Counted from the first letter of the stretch, positions 45,319-55,676 are shown. The stretch is DNA of 64,000 nucleotides from Pontibacter diazotrophicus (GCF_003367245.1 NZ_QRGR01000023.1:1-64000), one strand, 5' to 3'. Notes: generated from the sequence alone by a model not told the origin. Numbers and translations are program-made.

Positions 45319-47580
45319 ATGAATATGAGATATAGTATTTTAACAAAAAGGCATCGCTATCAGAATACAACAGATTACATAAAAAGATGCTTGTTTTCTG
45401 GAGTAGTATCGTGTTTACTCTTATCAAGTTGCGGACAGCAAATAACAAGCAGTGCGAGTAGTGGAACTGAGGAAAAGGCTCCGGAGGAAGCGTATAGCGC
45501 GTATTTATTTACATACTTCACTGGCAACAACAAAGACGAAGAAGCGATTCGGTTTGCCCTGAGCAACGACGGGTATAACTACAGAGCACTGAATAACAAC
45601 AAGCCAGTCATCAATTCAGCAGATATCAGCTCTACCGGAGGCGTGCGTGACCCGCACATTTTGCGCGGCGCTGATGGGAAAACATTCTACATGGTGGTGA
45701 CCGATATGGTGTCGGCTAACGGCTGGAGTTCTAACAGGGCTATGGTGCTGCTGAAATCCACTGACCTGGTGAACTGGACTTCCAGTGTGGTGAACATCCA
45801 ACAGCAGTTTTCGGGCCAGGAAGACCTGCTCCGGGTATGGGCACCGCAAACCATTTATGACCCTGAGGCCGGAAAGTATATGATTTACTTTTCGATGAAG
45901 CATGGCGAGGATCCGGACAAAATCTATTATGCCTATGCCAACAAGGACTTCACCGCCCTGGAGACCACGCCGAAACAACTCTTCTTTAGCCCAACCAATG
46001 GCGCTGCCATTGATGGCGACATCATACACAAGGATGGGAAATATCACTTGTTCTTTAAAACAGAAGGAGAGGGTTCTGGTATAAAGATCGCCACTTCCGA
46101 TAAGCTGACAGAGGGATACGTACTGCAGGACAAGTATGTGCAGCAGACGAAAGACCCGGTAGAAGGCTCAGGTGTTTTTAAACTGAACAACAGCGACGAC
46201 TACATCCTGATGTATGATGTGTATACCAAAGGCAAATACCAGTTTACGAAAAGCAGAGATCTGCAAAATTTTACCATCATAGATCAGGAGGTAAGCATGA
46301 ATTTCCACCCACGCCACGGCACTGTTTTGCCTGTTACGGCAGAGGAAGCGGCAAGGCTAATGGGCAAGTGGGGAACGGCGGATGATGTTATCGGATCTGC
46401 CAGGGCAAGCGGACTGAAAAAGATAAATATCACTTTAGACACGGCCGCGAAGCAGCTCTACCTGCCTGTAAAACCGGGCGTCAACCTCAGCGCTTTTGAC
46501 CCTGAGTTCACTGCCTTTCCCGGTGTAACCATTGCGCCCCAGTCTGCACAGGATTTTACCTCCGGCCCGGTAACCTATACGGTGAATGTAAAGGGACAGG
46601 AGCCACATACCTACCAGGTAACTGCAAGAGAAGACCATAACCCGGTACTGGAAGGCTTTTATGCGGACCCGGATGTGCTGTATTCTGAAAAAACAGGAAA
46701 ATTCTATATCTACCCGACAAGCGACGGCTTTACCGGTTGGTCTGGCACATACTTTAAAACCTTTTCTTCCGATAATTTAGTTGACTGGAAGGATGAAGGC
46801 GTGATACTGGACCTGCACAAGGACGTGAGCTGGGCAGACAGGAACGCCTGGGCACCCTGCATCATAGAGAAGAAAACCGGGGACCAGTACAAGTATTTCT
46901 ACTACTTCACAGCCGCCCAGAAAATTGGTGTTGCCGTGGCAGACAATCCCACCGGTCCGTTTGTGGATTCAGGGAAACCACTAATTGACGCCTTTCCGGA
47001 AGGTGTGACCGGTGGGCAGCAAATTGACCCGGAGGTGTTTGCAGATCCGAAAACAGGAAAGAACTACCTGTACTGGGGCAACGGCTATATGGCCGGTGCC
47101 GAGCTGAATGAGGATATGGTTTCCATTAAACCAGGCACCACCAAAGTCATGACGCCAGATGCCACTTTCAGGGAGGGTGCCACCGTTTCTTACAGGAACG
47201 GCACGTATTATTTTTTGTGGTCTGAGGACGATACGCGAAGCGAAAATTACCGGGTGCGCTATGGTACGTCTAGTACTCCTATGGGGAAAATAATCGTTCC
47301 GGAGAATAACCTGGTCATCGCCAAGGACAAAGAGGCCGGTATTTACGGGACAGGCCATAATTCCATTTTACAGATGCCTGGCAAGGATGAGTGGTATATT
47401 GTCTATCACCGTTTTAATTATCCGAAGGGAATCACCATGGGGGATGCTGCCGGGTACAACCGAGAAGTCAGTATTGATAAACTGGAGTTTAACACTGACG
47501 GCAGTATCAGGCAAGTGACACCGACTCATCAGGGGGTGAAGGCAGTGGACCTGAAAGGCAATGGTGGCAATAGACTTTAG
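45319..47580 (+). CDS. Tandem-domain GH43 glycosidase lipoprotein
   Basis: A 753-residue lipoprotein (signal about residues 22-38, lipobox LLSSC). Residues 55-330 form one GH43-like propeller (AYLFTYFTGNNKDEEAIRFALS, GVRDPHIL with Asp111, GAAIDGDIIHKDGKYHLFFK). Residues 355-440 form a beta linker of the Ig-like type. Residues 442-750 form a second GH43 domain (LEGFYADPDVLYSEKTGKFYIYPTSDG with probable base Asp450, WAPCIIEKK, GGQQIDPEVFADPKTGKNYLYWGNG with the pKa-modulating or acid region). The second domain resembles alpha-L-arabinofuranosidase/beta-xylosidase GH43 enzymes. Two catalytic modules in one chain could act on adjacent linkages of arabinogalactan or arabinan side chains. The exact start is uncertain (ATG at 45319 or 45325). 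Confidence 0.85.
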   Translation: MNMRYSILTKRHRYQNTTDYIKRCLFSGVVSCLLLSSCGQQITSSASSGTEEKAPEEAYSAYLFTYFTGNNKDEEAIRFALSNDGYNYRALNNNKPVINSADISSTGGVRDPHILRGADGKTFYMVVTDMVSANGWSSNRAMVLLKSTDLVNWTSSVVNIQQQFSGQEDLLRVWAPQTIYDPEAGKYMIYFSMKHGEDPDKIYYAYANKDFTALETTPKQLFFSPTNGAAIDGDIIHKDGKYHLFFKTEGEGSGIKIATSDKLTEGYVLQDKYVQQTKDPVEGSGVFKLNNSDDYILMYDVYTKGKYQFTKSRDLQNFTIIDQEVSMNFHPRHGTVLPVTAEEAARLMGKWGTADDVIGSARASGLKKINITLDTAAKQLYLPVKPGVNLSAFDPEFTAFPGVTIAPQSAQDFTSGPVTYTVNVKGQEPHTYQVTAREDHNPVLEGFYADPDVLYSEKTGKFYIYPTSDGFTGWSGTYFKTFSSDNLVDWKDEGVILDLHKDVSWADRNAWAPCIIEKKTGDQYKYFYYFTAAQKIGVAVADNPTGPFVDSGKPLIDAFPEGVTGGQQIDPEVFADPKTGKNYLYWGNGYMAGAELNEDMVSIKPGTTKVMTPDATFREGATVSYRNGTYYFLWSEDDTRSENYRVRYGTSSTPMGKIIVPENNLVIAKDKEAGIYGTGHNSILQMPGKDEWYIVYHRFNYPKGITMGDAAGYNREVSIDKLEFNTDGSIRQVTPTHQGVKAVDLKGNGGNRL

Positions 47581-47857
47581 AATGTATTGTACGAGGGGTG
47601 GTTTTTCTAGAGGCTGATGCCTCTTCTGGTGCCATTCTTAAAACTTAGAAGCAATAGGACGATAAAATGTCTGCAGGGTTGTCCAAACAGCGGGAGGCGG
47701 ATCTCTTATAGAAATAGAAAGGGTGGGATCCTGTGGTTTGAAAGCACAGTAGGAGGCTTTGACTTCCGGCAAATTTATTAAAACCAGAAAACACCACGCT
47801 CCGGTAACGCGAAGCGTTCCGGAACAGCAACTAAGGTAAGTCTTTGGACCTAATTAC

Positions 47858-49198
47858 ATGACGTATAAGAACCTTTCTAAGGTATGGAGGCATGCTATTA
47901 TTGCCGTCTTTGCCCTTTTACTCGCCACCTCCTGCACAACAACCCGCTTGTCTGAACCTACCACTTCAACTGTGGCAGATGGTTGGGCCAATAACTCCGT
48001 GAATGTAGTGGTGTTTCGCAAGAATTCACTCGTTACTTTTCAGGATACGCAGTACACCGCCTGGTATGATGCAGACCGTTCGGTGATGCTGGCCAAAAGG
48101 AAAAACGGAACTGATGCTTGGGAAATACGCAAGACAGATTTCAAGGGAAATGCAGCAGATGCTCACAATACCATCAGTATCATGGTGGATGGCAAAGGCT
48201 ACCTGCACCTCTCCTGGGACCACCACAATAACAAACTGAACTATGCCCGCAGCGTGAGCCCCGGCGCCCTGCAGATGACAGACAAAATGCCCATGACGGG
48301 CCAGAACGAGCAGGTCGTTTCTTACCCGGAGTTTTACCGGCTGCAGAACGGCAACCTCCTGTTCTTTTACCGCGACGGAGGCTCCGGGCAGGGCAACATG
48401 GTTATCAACAGCTACGATACCAGCACCCGCCAATGGACGCAGCTGCACAGCAACCTGATTGACGGCGAAGGGCAGCGGAACGCTTACTGGCAGTCCTATA
48501 TAGATGAGCAGGGCACTATCCATGTGTCGTGGGTATGGCGCGAGAGCCCCGATGTGGCCAGTAACCACGACCTGGGCTATGCCCGCTCCACCGACGGGGG
48601 CATAACCTGGGAGAAATCTACCGGAGATAAGTATACGCTGCCCATCACAGAAGCCACTGGAGAACAGGCATGGGCAATTCCGCAGAACAGTGAGCTGATC
48701 AACCAGACATCGATGGGGGCCGATGCCAAAGGCAATCCCTTTATTGCTACTTACTGGAGAGAGGCAGGTTCCGATATTCCGCAGTACCACCTGGTGTACC
48801 ACAACGGCAGCGCCTGGGACGCACTCCAACTGGACTTCCGCAAAACACCCTTCAGCCTGAGCGGCGTGGGAACCAAGCGCATACCTATTGCAAGGCCACA
48901 GGTAATGGTAAAAAATACCGGAGAAGATGCCTCTGTCTTAATGCTTTTCCGGGATGAGGAAAGAGGCAACAAAGCTTCTGCAGTGGTTATCGACAAGCTA
49001 TCAGACCGCAAGTGGAACATCGTGGACCTGACGCAGGAGTCACTCGGATCCTGGGAACCCACGTATGACACGGAGCTCTGGAAAGCAAAAGGTATTCTCA
49101 ACCTGTTCGTGCAGAAAGTGGAGCAGGTAGATGGCGAAGGCCAGGCCAGCATACCGCCGCAACCGATACAGATAGTAGAGTGGAAACCGGCTTTCTGA
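47858..49198 (+). CDS. BNR-4 family propeller lipoprotein (possible uronate lyase or rhamnosidase)
   Basis: A 446-residue lipoprotein with lipobox cysteine at residue 26 (LLLATSC). The rest is a seven-bladed propeller of the BNR_4 type, recognisable from GNAADAHNTISIMVDGKGYLHLSWDHHNNKLNYARS (about 97-132), where His103, His122 and His123 lie in the conserved region, and from RSTDGGITWEKS. Characterised relatives include ulvan lyases (PL24/PL25) and enzymes removing terminal rhamnose from glucuronate in arabinogalactan (GH145, PL42). A lyase here would leave an unsaturated glucuronate, the substrate of the GH105-type enzyme encoded next. The gene overlaps no neighbour; the next start is about 70 bases downstream. 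Fold is secure, activity inferred from context. Confidence 0.8.
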   Translation: MTYKNLSKVWRHAIIAVFALLLATSCTTTRLSEPTTSTVADGWANNSVNVVVFRKNSLVTFQDTQYTAWYDADRSVMLAKRKNGTDAWEIRKTDFKGNAADAHNTISIMVDGKGYLHLSWDHHNNKLNYARSVSPGALQMTDKMPMTGQNEQVVSYPEFYRLQNGNLLFFYRDGGSGQGNMVINSYDTSTRQWTQLHSNLIDGEGQRNAYWQSYIDEQGTIHVSWVWRESPDVASNHDLGYARSTDGGITWEKSTGDKYTLPITEATGEQAWAIPQNSELINQTSMGADAKGNPFIATYWREAGSDIPQYHLVYHNGSAWDALQLDFRKTPFSLSGVGTKRIPIARPQVMVKNTGEDASVLMLFRDEERGNKASAVVIDKLSDRKWNIVDLTQESLGSWEPTYDTELWKAKGILNLFVQKVEQVDGEGQASIPPQPIQIVEWKPAF

Positions 49199-49269
49199 GA
49201 AAGGCCATTTACACTGAAGCGCTGTTATCAACAGATATGAAAATAAGAAACGCAGTATTATACTTAAAT

Positions 49270-50439
49270 ATGAAGACTAATTCGTCTGTTTATTTTACGC
49301 TATTGATGGTGTTGCTCATGTCATGTGCCACCTCCACAGCCACGAAGACTAGGAATCCGCTGCTGCCCGAATCAAAAGAAGAGGTCGCCAGTGTCATCCA
49401 CAAGGTTAATACATACTGGCAGGAAACGAACCCGGAGCACGGGTGGGCTTTCTGGGACGTTGCCGCCTACCACACCGGCAACATGGAAGCTTATAAGGTA
49501 ACGCAGAACGAGCAGTACAGGCAGTACTCTGAAGCGTGGGCCAATAAAAACCAGTGGATGGGGGCCAAGTCTACTGATAAAGCGAACTGGAAATACTCTT
49601 ACGGCGAGAAAGATGACTACGTAATGTTCGGAGACTGGCAGATTGCCTTCCAAACCTACATCGACTTATACAACCTGGATGAGCAGAAGGACCCTCAGAA
49701 GATTGCCCGTGCCCGGGAGGTGATGGAGTACCAGATGAGCACCCCGAACAGCGACTACTGGTGGTGGGCTGATGGCCTGTACATGGTGATGCCTGTGATG
49801 ACGAAACTCTACAAGGTAACCGGAAACGAGCAGTACCTGGAAAAGCTTTACGAGTACTACAGCTATGCCGACTCTGTGATGTATGACCCGGAGGAACAGC
49901 TCTATTACCGCGACGCAAAATATATTTACCCGAAACACAAAAGTGCAAACGGCAAAAAAGACTTCTGGGCCCGTGGCGACGGCTGGGTGTTTGCGGGCCT
50001 GGCCAAAGTGCTGCAGGACCTGCCAGAGAACGCCCCACACCGGGACTTTTATGTGAGCAGGTATAAAGACATGGCTGAGGCTATCGTGAAGTCGCAGCAG
50101 CCGGAAGGCTACTGGACGCGCAGCATTCTGGACCCGGAACACGCTCCAGGGCCTGAAACCAGCGGAACCGCTTTCTTTACCTACGGACTGCTTTGGGGCA
50201 TCAATAACGGCTACCTGAATGAGGAAGAGTATTTGCCGGCTGCTGCCAAAGGGTATAACTATTTAACCACAGTGGCTTTGCAGCCGAATGGCAAGATAGG
50301 CTATGTGCAGCCGATAGGGGAGAGGGCTATTCCGGGGCAGGTAGTGGATGTAAACTCTACCACCGGTTTCGGAGTGGGAGCCGTGCTGCTGGCTGCCTCT
50401 GAGATGTACCGCTACGTGGACAAAACAGTAACGCGGTAA
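49270..50439 (+). CDS. GH88/GH105 unsaturated uronyl hydrolase lipoprotein
   Basis: About 389 residues from the ATG at 49270, which gives a compact lipoprotein signal with Cys19 (LLMVLLMSC); in-frame starts at 49237 and 49180 exist but give poorer signals. The alpha6/alpha6 barrel of the unsaturated rhamnogalacturonyl/glucuronyl hydrolases is recognised by the blocks MSTPNSDYWWWADGLYMVMPVMTKLY (candidate catalytic Asp168), DFWARGDGWVFAGLAKVLQ and GFGVGAVLLAASEMY. The enzyme hydrates the double bond of an unsaturated uronic acid at the non-reducing end and releases it; the product rearranges to 4-deoxy-5-hexosulose uronate, the substrate of KduI encoded upstream. This links the extracellular and cytoplasmic halves of the locus. 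A terminator follows. Confidence 0.9.
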   Translation: MKTNSSVYFTLLMVLLMSCATSTATKTRNPLLPESKEEVASVIHKVNTYWQETNPEHGWAFWDVAAYHTGNMEAYKVTQNEQYRQYSEAWANKNQWMGAKSTDKANWKYSYGEKDDYVMFGDWQIAFQTYIDLYNLDEQKDPQKIARAREVMEYQMSTPNSDYWWWADGLYMVMPVMTKLYKVTGNEQYLEKLYEYYSYADSVMYDPEEQLYYRDAKYIYPKHKSANGKKDFWARGDGWVFAGLAKVLQDLPENAPHRDFYVSRYKDMAEAIVKSQQPEGYWTRSILDPEHAPGPETSGTAFFTYGLLWGINNGYLNEEEYLPAAAKGYNYLTTVALQPNGKIGYVQPIGERAIPGQVVDVNSTTGFGVGAVLLAASEMYRYVDKTVTR

Positions 50440-50987
50440 ATCCCCATCTGTTTCAAAAGAAACTGCTTCCTTAGATAGGCACTTTGTTGCTTTCTGGGGC
50501 CAGCATAGATTTTAAAATTTTTCATACATGTACACATTGAGGAGCCTGACCAGATGTCAGGCTTTTCTTTTTCCGGATAGTAGTTGATGAGTTCCTGTTG
50601 TTCCATCAGGAAGTGACTGAGACACTGCTATATTCATATCGACAGGTGCTACAACTTTGCTATATTTTTTTAATGAAAATAGTTGGGTGAGTGTGTCCAA
50701 TTTAACTGGAGAGCTCTCTCTGTAATGATAAGAGTTGATCGCAACAGTGGGAATAAGCAAGAATTTAAAAAGCCTGGTCTGGAGAGACATTCCGACGCAA
50801 TTAGATAAAAAAACCTGCTACACAATTTGCTCACTTGTAGAAGCAGCATACCAGGCTGGTGCTGCCATAGCATATGCTAAAGAACAGCTGCTATGCACAC
50901 AGCATGTAAGGAGGGAGAAAGCAATAACCTGAATTTTACCTGATGAACTTTATAAACCAATAATTTCCAAATTAAAAATAATGATGT
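50440..50987. other. Spacer with terminator and leader of the third SusC
   Basis: About 550 bases. Apart from the hairpin at 50544-50562 no element stands out; a 65-codon frame at 50735-50932 has no supporting features. The promoter of the SusC/SusD pair should lie here. Confidence 0.5.
50544..50562 (+). terminator. Terminator after the GH105-type gene
   Basis: GCCTGAC (50544-50550) pairs with GTCAGGC (50556-50562) around a 5-base loop, followed by TTTTCTTTTT, a classic intrinsic terminator about 105 bases after the stop. Confidence 0.82.
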
Positions 50988-53945
50988 ATGCAACATTACT
51001 TACTTAAAGAGATAAGATTCATCCTGATTCTCCCTCTTTTCCTGTTATCAATGGCCGGGGCATTGGCTCAGGGTATCACGGTACAAGGCAGGGTGACGGA
51101 TGATAGCGGGGCGGCCTTACCAGGTGTTACTGTCTTGCTAAAAGGTACCTCCACAGCTGCTCCTACTAATGCAGAAGGCAGATACTCCATTGATGTGCCT
51201 ACAGGCGAAGGCACACTGGTTTTCTCCTACATTGGTTTCGAACCAAAGGAAGAGCCGATTAATAACAGAACAACAATTGATGTGCAACTGGGTGCCGATG
51301 CCCAGGCCCTGGAAGAAGTGGTGGTGGTGGGTTACGGTACGCAGAAGCGCTCTGATATTACCGGCTCTGTAGCATCTGTTCCAAAGGACAGGCTTTCAAA
51401 CCTGCCTGTTACGGACATAACGCAGGCCATACAGGGCACAACAGCAGGACTCAATATCACACAGGGTTCTTCCGTGCCAGGTAGCTCCGGAGGTATAAGC
51501 ATACGGGGTGTAAACTCCATCAGTGCCAACACCTCTCCTTTTATCGTATTGGATGGCGCTCCCTTCTTTGGTCAAATCAATGACGTAAATCCGAATGATA
51601 TTGAGTCTATTGAAATCCTGAAGGATGCCTCTGCGGTAGCTATTTATGGAACAAGAGGTTCCAACGGTGTGATTCTGATTACGACGAAAAGAGGTAAGAC
51701 CGGGCAGCCCAGAATCAGCTACAATGGTTACTACGGAGTAGAAGGTTTGGCTAATAAGTTAGAGCCAATGTCTCCGGAGGCCTATGTGCAGAAATACGAA
51801 GATTATATGATAGCGCAGGGACTTGCGCAAACACAGATATTGCCGAATACTTACGAAGTAGATAACTATAACGCCGGCCTTACGACCGACTGGCTGGATG
51901 CGGCTTCACAAACAGGCAAGATTACAGAGCACAACCTGAGTATATCTGGTGGTACCGACAAGGTACAGTATTACCTTACAGGTGGTTACCTGAACCAGGA
52001 TGGTGTTGTGAAAGGATATGAGTTCCAGCGGGCAAGCATTCGTTCTAATCTGGATGCTACGCTTACAAACTACCTGAAAGCGGGTACTTCGTTATACTTT
52101 GCAGATCATAACTCTGACGGTGGCCGGGCTAATTTGCTGTTTGCTACTGCTATGAGCCCTTATGGACAAGTATATGACGAGGCAGGCAACTATGAGATCT
52201 TTCCGATGAATCCGGAGTTACTGTTTGAGAATCCGCTGCTAGGCCTGACAACCGATAGAGTGGACAGACGCAAATTCATAACAGGTACGGCTTATACAGA
52301 ACTAACGCCTGGTTTCGCAGAAGGCCTGAAGTACCGTCTGAATGCTTCCTACACCTATGAAATCGGCAGACAGTCCGGCTACACAGGGCGAGCAGCCAAC
52401 AACAGGGTAGGTGGTGCTTATGCCAATAACAATGAGACCAACAATTGGGTGCTTGAGAATATACTGACTTACACGAAAGACTTTGGCAGGCATCATATAG
52501 ACATTACCGGGCTTTACAGTGCGCAGGAAACAGATTATTTCCAGTCTGGTGCTGATGCTAATACCTTCGTCAATGATCAGTTATCCTTCTATAACCTTGG
52601 GGCAGCTGAAAACAGAACCTCTTCTTCTTATGGCGACAGGACATCGCTGCTCTCTCAGATGGGAAGAGTGAACTACTCCTATGACAGCCGTTACTTGTTA
52701 ACATTAACTGCCCGGAGAGACGGGTACTCAGCTTTTGGAGCAAACACAGATAAGTACGGGCTTTTCCCGTCTATGGCCTTAGGCTGGAATATTGCCAACG
52801 AGAGCTTTATGCAGGGTACCGAAGCTGTAAACGAACTTAAACTAAGATTTTCTTACGGTCAGTCAGGTAACCAGGCCATTGGCGTGAACCAGACAGCTAC
52901 GCTGTACAACCCGGTTCGCTTTCCGTTTGGTGGAGCAAGCACCATTGGTGTGCTGGCCGGAAGGCTCGGAAATGCTGATTTGAACTGGGAGACGACTACT
53001 TCGGCAAACTTAGGTCTGGATTATGGATTTCTGGGGAACAGAATCAGAGGTACTGTGGAGGTATACAATTCAAGAACAAATGATCTGCTGCTTAGCAGGA
53101 ACATTCCAAACGTTACGGGCTACTCCAGTGTCTTCTACAACCTGGGTGAAGTAAGGAACAGAGGAATTGAGTTTGCTGTAAGCACCGTGAACGTAGAGGC
53201 TGGTAAATTCAGATGGGAAACTGACTTGAACTTTACACGCAACATAAACGAAATTGTTGACTTGTACGGCGATGGAGAAGATGATATTAACAACCAGTGG
53301 TTTATAGGCAGATCATTGGGAGCCGTGTTTTCTTATAACTGGTTAGGTGTATGGCAGGAAGGAGATGACATTCCGGAATCTTTCAATGCTGTACCAGGTG
53401 ACCTGAGATTTGAAGATATTGACGGCGACGGCAGAATTACCGGTGACGACAGGGTGTATCTGGGGTCTACGCTACCGAAGTGGTATGGAGGTCTCACCAA
53501 CACGTTCCATTACAGTAACTTCCACCTGAGCGTTTTCGTGCAGACTTCACAGGGATCGATGAAAGGCAACCCGGACATCTACTACGGTGATGAAGCCGGC
53601 AGAAGAAACATTCCGGCTGCGGTTGGCTACTGGACCCCTGAAAACAGGAGCACCGAGTTTCCGTCACTGAGTTACAGAAACCCGCATGGCTATAATTTCG
53701 CCAGGGATAACAGCTATGTAAGAATCAAAGACGTGCGCTTTAGCTATACCGTGCCGCAGGATTTCCTAGATAAGTATGGCATCAGTGGCCTTACAGTATA
53801 CACCGCCGGCAGAAACCTACTCACTTTCACGGACTGGGTAGGATGGGATCCGGAAAGCAACCAGTCTTCCAGAGGTTCAGGAAACTGGGCAAATAATTAT
53901 CCTGTTGTCAGGACCGTTTCTTTCGGACTTAACCTGACACTTTAG
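50988..53945 (+). CDS. SusC/RagA family TonB-linked outer membrane protein (third pair)
   Basis: A 985-residue SusC transporter of the polysaccharide locus. Signal peptide 1-28 (ending GALAQ), carboxypeptidase-D-like domain (ITVQGRVTDDSGAALPGVTVLLKGT), the signature LEEVVVVGYGTQKRSDITGSV, plug blocks GGISIRGVNSI, FIVLDGAPF and ILKDASAVAIYGTRGSNGVILITTKRG, and a barrel ending FGLNLTL. The classical VVVGYGTQK signature and shorter length separate it from the two SusC proteins of region 1. It imports oligosaccharides captured by the SusD encoded 24 bases downstream. Given the flanking GH43, BNR-4, GH105 and DUF2264 genes the ligand is probably a uronate-containing, arabinogalactan-like oligosaccharide. 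Confidence 0.95.
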   Translation: MQHYLLKEIRFILILPLFLLSMAGALAQGITVQGRVTDDSGAALPGVTVLLKGTSTAAPTNAEGRYSIDVPTGEGTLVFSYIGFEPKEEPINNRTTIDVQLGADAQALEEVVVVGYGTQKRSDITGSVASVPKDRLSNLPVTDITQAIQGTTAGLNITQGSSVPGSSGGISIRGVNSISANTSPFIVLDGAPFFGQINDVNPNDIESIEILKDASAVAIYGTRGSNGVILITTKRGKTGQPRISYNGYYGVEGLANKLEPMSPEAYVQKYEDYMIAQGLAQTQILPNTYEVDNYNAGLTTDWLDAASQTGKITEHNLSISGGTDKVQYYLTGGYLNQDGVVKGYEFQRASIRSNLDATLTNYLKAGTSLYFADHNSDGGRANLLFATAMSPYGQVYDEAGNYEIFPMNPELLFENPLLGLTTDRVDRRKFITGTAYTELTPGFAEGLKYRLNASYTYEIGRQSGYTGRAANNRVGGAYANNNETNNWVLENILTYTKDFGRHHIDITGLYSAQETDYFQSGADANTFVNDQLSFYNLGAAENRTSSSYGDRTSLLSQMGRVNYSYDSRYLLTLTARRDGYSAFGANTDKYGLFPSMALGWNIANESFMQGTEAVNELKLRFSYGQSGNQAIGVNQTATLYNPVRFPFGGASTIGVLAGRLGNADLNWETTTSANLGLDYGFLGNRIRGTVEVYNSRTNDLLLSRNIPNVTGYSSVFYNLGEVRNRGIEFAVSTVNVEAGKFRWETDLNFTRNINEIVDLYGDGEDDINNQWFIGRSLGAVFSYNWLGVWQEGDDIPESFNAVPGDLRFEDIDGDGRITGDDRVYLGSTLPKWYGGLTNTFHYSNFHLSVFVQTSQGSMKGNPDIYYGDEAGRRNIPAAVGYWTPENRSTEFPSLSYRNPHGYNFARDNSYVRIKDVRFSYTVPQDFLDKYGISGLTVYTAGRNLLTFTDWVGWDPESNQSSRGSGNWANNYPVVRTVSFGLNLTL

Positions 53946-53969
53946 TAAAACATTAACTTTTCGATAAAA

Positions 53970-55592
53970 ATGAGAAAATACATAAAGATATTTGTTTGCG
54001 CCTGTGTTGGTTTGCCGGCCATCACAGCATGCGATGATTCTTTCCTGGATGAAGAAGTACTAAGTTCCTATTCGCCAACAACGTTACGGGACTTACCAGG
54101 TTTAGAAGCATCTCTGATAGGCCTTTATAACCACAACAGTACGTTTTACTCCGTAAGCGGGCAGCAGGGGTGGCCGTCAGTCTGGCAGGTAGGAACTGAT
54201 GTGGCGTGGCCAATCCAACCGCAGGGCGTTGAAGTCCCATACTACGACTATAACACGTTGACACCCTTGGATGGCGCCGCTGATATTACCTGGAACTGGA
54301 GCTATACCATGATCAACAACGCAAACGTTATAATCCAGAACGTTGAGAGCCCTGATCTTACAGGTGTACCAGATACTGAAAAAGACAGAATTAATGCAGA
54401 AGCGCGTTTCTTCAGAGGACTTGCCTACAACACCTTAGCTACTGCTTTTGGTGGCGTGCCGCTGGTGACAGAGCCACTAACTGCTCCTAAAACAGACTTT
54501 GTGCGTGCCCCGCTGGAGGATGTGAACAACCAGATTTTGACGGATCTGCAATTTGCAGCAGAGAATTTGCCGGATATAAATGATATTCCGGCAGCCAGGC
54601 AGGCCAGGGCCAACAAGTATATGGCAAACCAGCTACTGGCAGAGGTCTACCTTAGAATTGGAGAGCCTGCCCAAGCCGAAGAGCAGGCAAACATTGTCAT
54701 TAACAGCGGCGCGTTCAGTTTGGTAACAGAACGTTACGGTGTAATGGCAAATCAACCAGGTGACCCCTTCTCAGATATGTTTAAATTTGGTAACCAGCGC
54801 AGAAGGCAGGGGAACACGGAGGCCATCTGGGTGATGGAGGCTGAAAACCCAAGAGACGTACCAGGCGGTATGACAGGGGCCCCGCAGCAGCGCCGCAATT
54901 GGCAGGCTTCTTACCACAGCAGGCCAGGTCTGATTCCGGCTGATTCGCTCGGTGGAAGAGGAATTGCCAGGTTAAGGTTGAACAACTGGGTGCTCTACAA
55001 TCTGTATGATGAAGGAGACATGCGCAACTCGCAGCATAATATCCGCAGAGATTACTGGTACAATGATCCAGATCCTAAATATAGCGATATCTATAAAACA
55101 AAAGTACCTTATGAAACAGCGGATACCCTTTTCATCATAAATCCTTATACTACCAAATGGGGCCATTTTGATCCGCAGGATGTATTCGGGTTTGGCATGT
55201 GGAAAGACTTTATCCTGATGCGCCTGGGCGAAACGTACCTGCTCCGTGCAGAGGCGCAGTTCATGCAAGGTAAGCTGGCTGAAGCTGCTGAGTCTATCAA
55301 CATGCTGAGGGAAAGGGCTGATGCGCCGCTTGTTTCTGCCGCGGATATTAATCTGGATTTCATACTGGATGAGAGAGCAAGAGAGCTGATAGGGGAGGAA
55401 AACCGCCGCTTCACGCTGATGCGCACGGGTACCTTAGTGGAGAGAGCAAACAGGTTGAACACCAGCATCCCTGGCTTGCCAGAAAACAGGCAAATCACCG
55501 GGCTGTCAGAAATGCACTTGCTGATGCCTATTCCGCAGAATGAAATTGACCTGAACAAGGATGCTGTGCTGGATCAAAATCCAGGTTACTAA
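53970..55592 (+). CDS. SusD/RagB family nutrient-binding lipoprotein
   Basis: A 540-residue SusD protein of the main RagB/SusD branch, unlike the SusD-like_2 proteins in region 1. The signal MRKYIKIFVCACVGLPAITAC ends with lipobox Cys21, followed by DDSFLDEEVLSSYSP. Characteristic parts are INAEARFFRGLAYNTLATAFGGVPLVTEPLT, AEDLPD-like helices, FILMRLGETYLLRAEAQFMQGKLAEAAESINMLRERA and LDFILDERARELIGEENRRFTLMRTG. It sits on the cell surface and hands glycan to the SusC encoded just upstream. A 12-bp hairpin terminator follows, so the DUF2264 gene downstream is probably a separate or partly coupled unit. Confidence 0.95.
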   Translation: MRKYIKIFVCACVGLPAITACDDSFLDEEVLSSYSPTTLRDLPGLEASLIGLYNHNSTFYSVSGQQGWPSVWQVGTDVAWPIQPQGVEVPYYDYNTLTPLDGAADITWNWSYTMINNANVIIQNVESPDLTGVPDTEKDRINAEARFFRGLAYNTLATAFGGVPLVTEPLTAPKTDFVRAPLEDVNNQILTDLQFAAENLPDINDIPAARQARANKYMANQLLAEVYLRIGEPAQAEEQANIVINSGAFSLVTERYGVMANQPGDPFSDMFKFGNQRRRQGNTEAIWVMEAENPRDVPGGMTGAPQQRRNWQASYHSRPGLIPADSLGGRGIARLRLNNWVLYNLYDEGDMRNSQHNIRRDYWYNDPDPKYSDIYKTKVPYETADTLFIINPYTTKWGHFDPQDVFGFGMWKDFILMRLGETYLLRAEAQFMQGKLAEAAESINMLRERADAPLVSAADINLDFILDERARELIGEENRRFTLMRTGTLVERANRLNTSIPGLPENRQITGLSEMHLLMPIPQNEIDLNKDAVLDQNPGY

Positions 55593-55640
55593 GCACCGCA
55601 TGTTTCAGCACAGATGAGAATTCTAGTCTGATATTTTTGA

Positions 55641-55676
55641 AAGCAAGGCCTCTGAGATATATTGGAGGCCTTGCTT
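55641..55676 (+). terminator. Terminator after the third SusC/SusD pair
   Basis: AAGCAAGGCCTC (55641-55652) pairs perfectly with GAGGCCTTGCTT (55665-55676) around a 12-base loop and runs into TTAC. Confidence 0.75.

Noticed and set aside
48026..48829. 267-codon open frame on the minus strand
   Set aside because: It lies wholly inside the BNR-4 lipoprotein gene, whose own frame has signal peptide and family motifs; the antisense frame has none. The same holds for antisense frames at 3595-4212 and 29478-30074.
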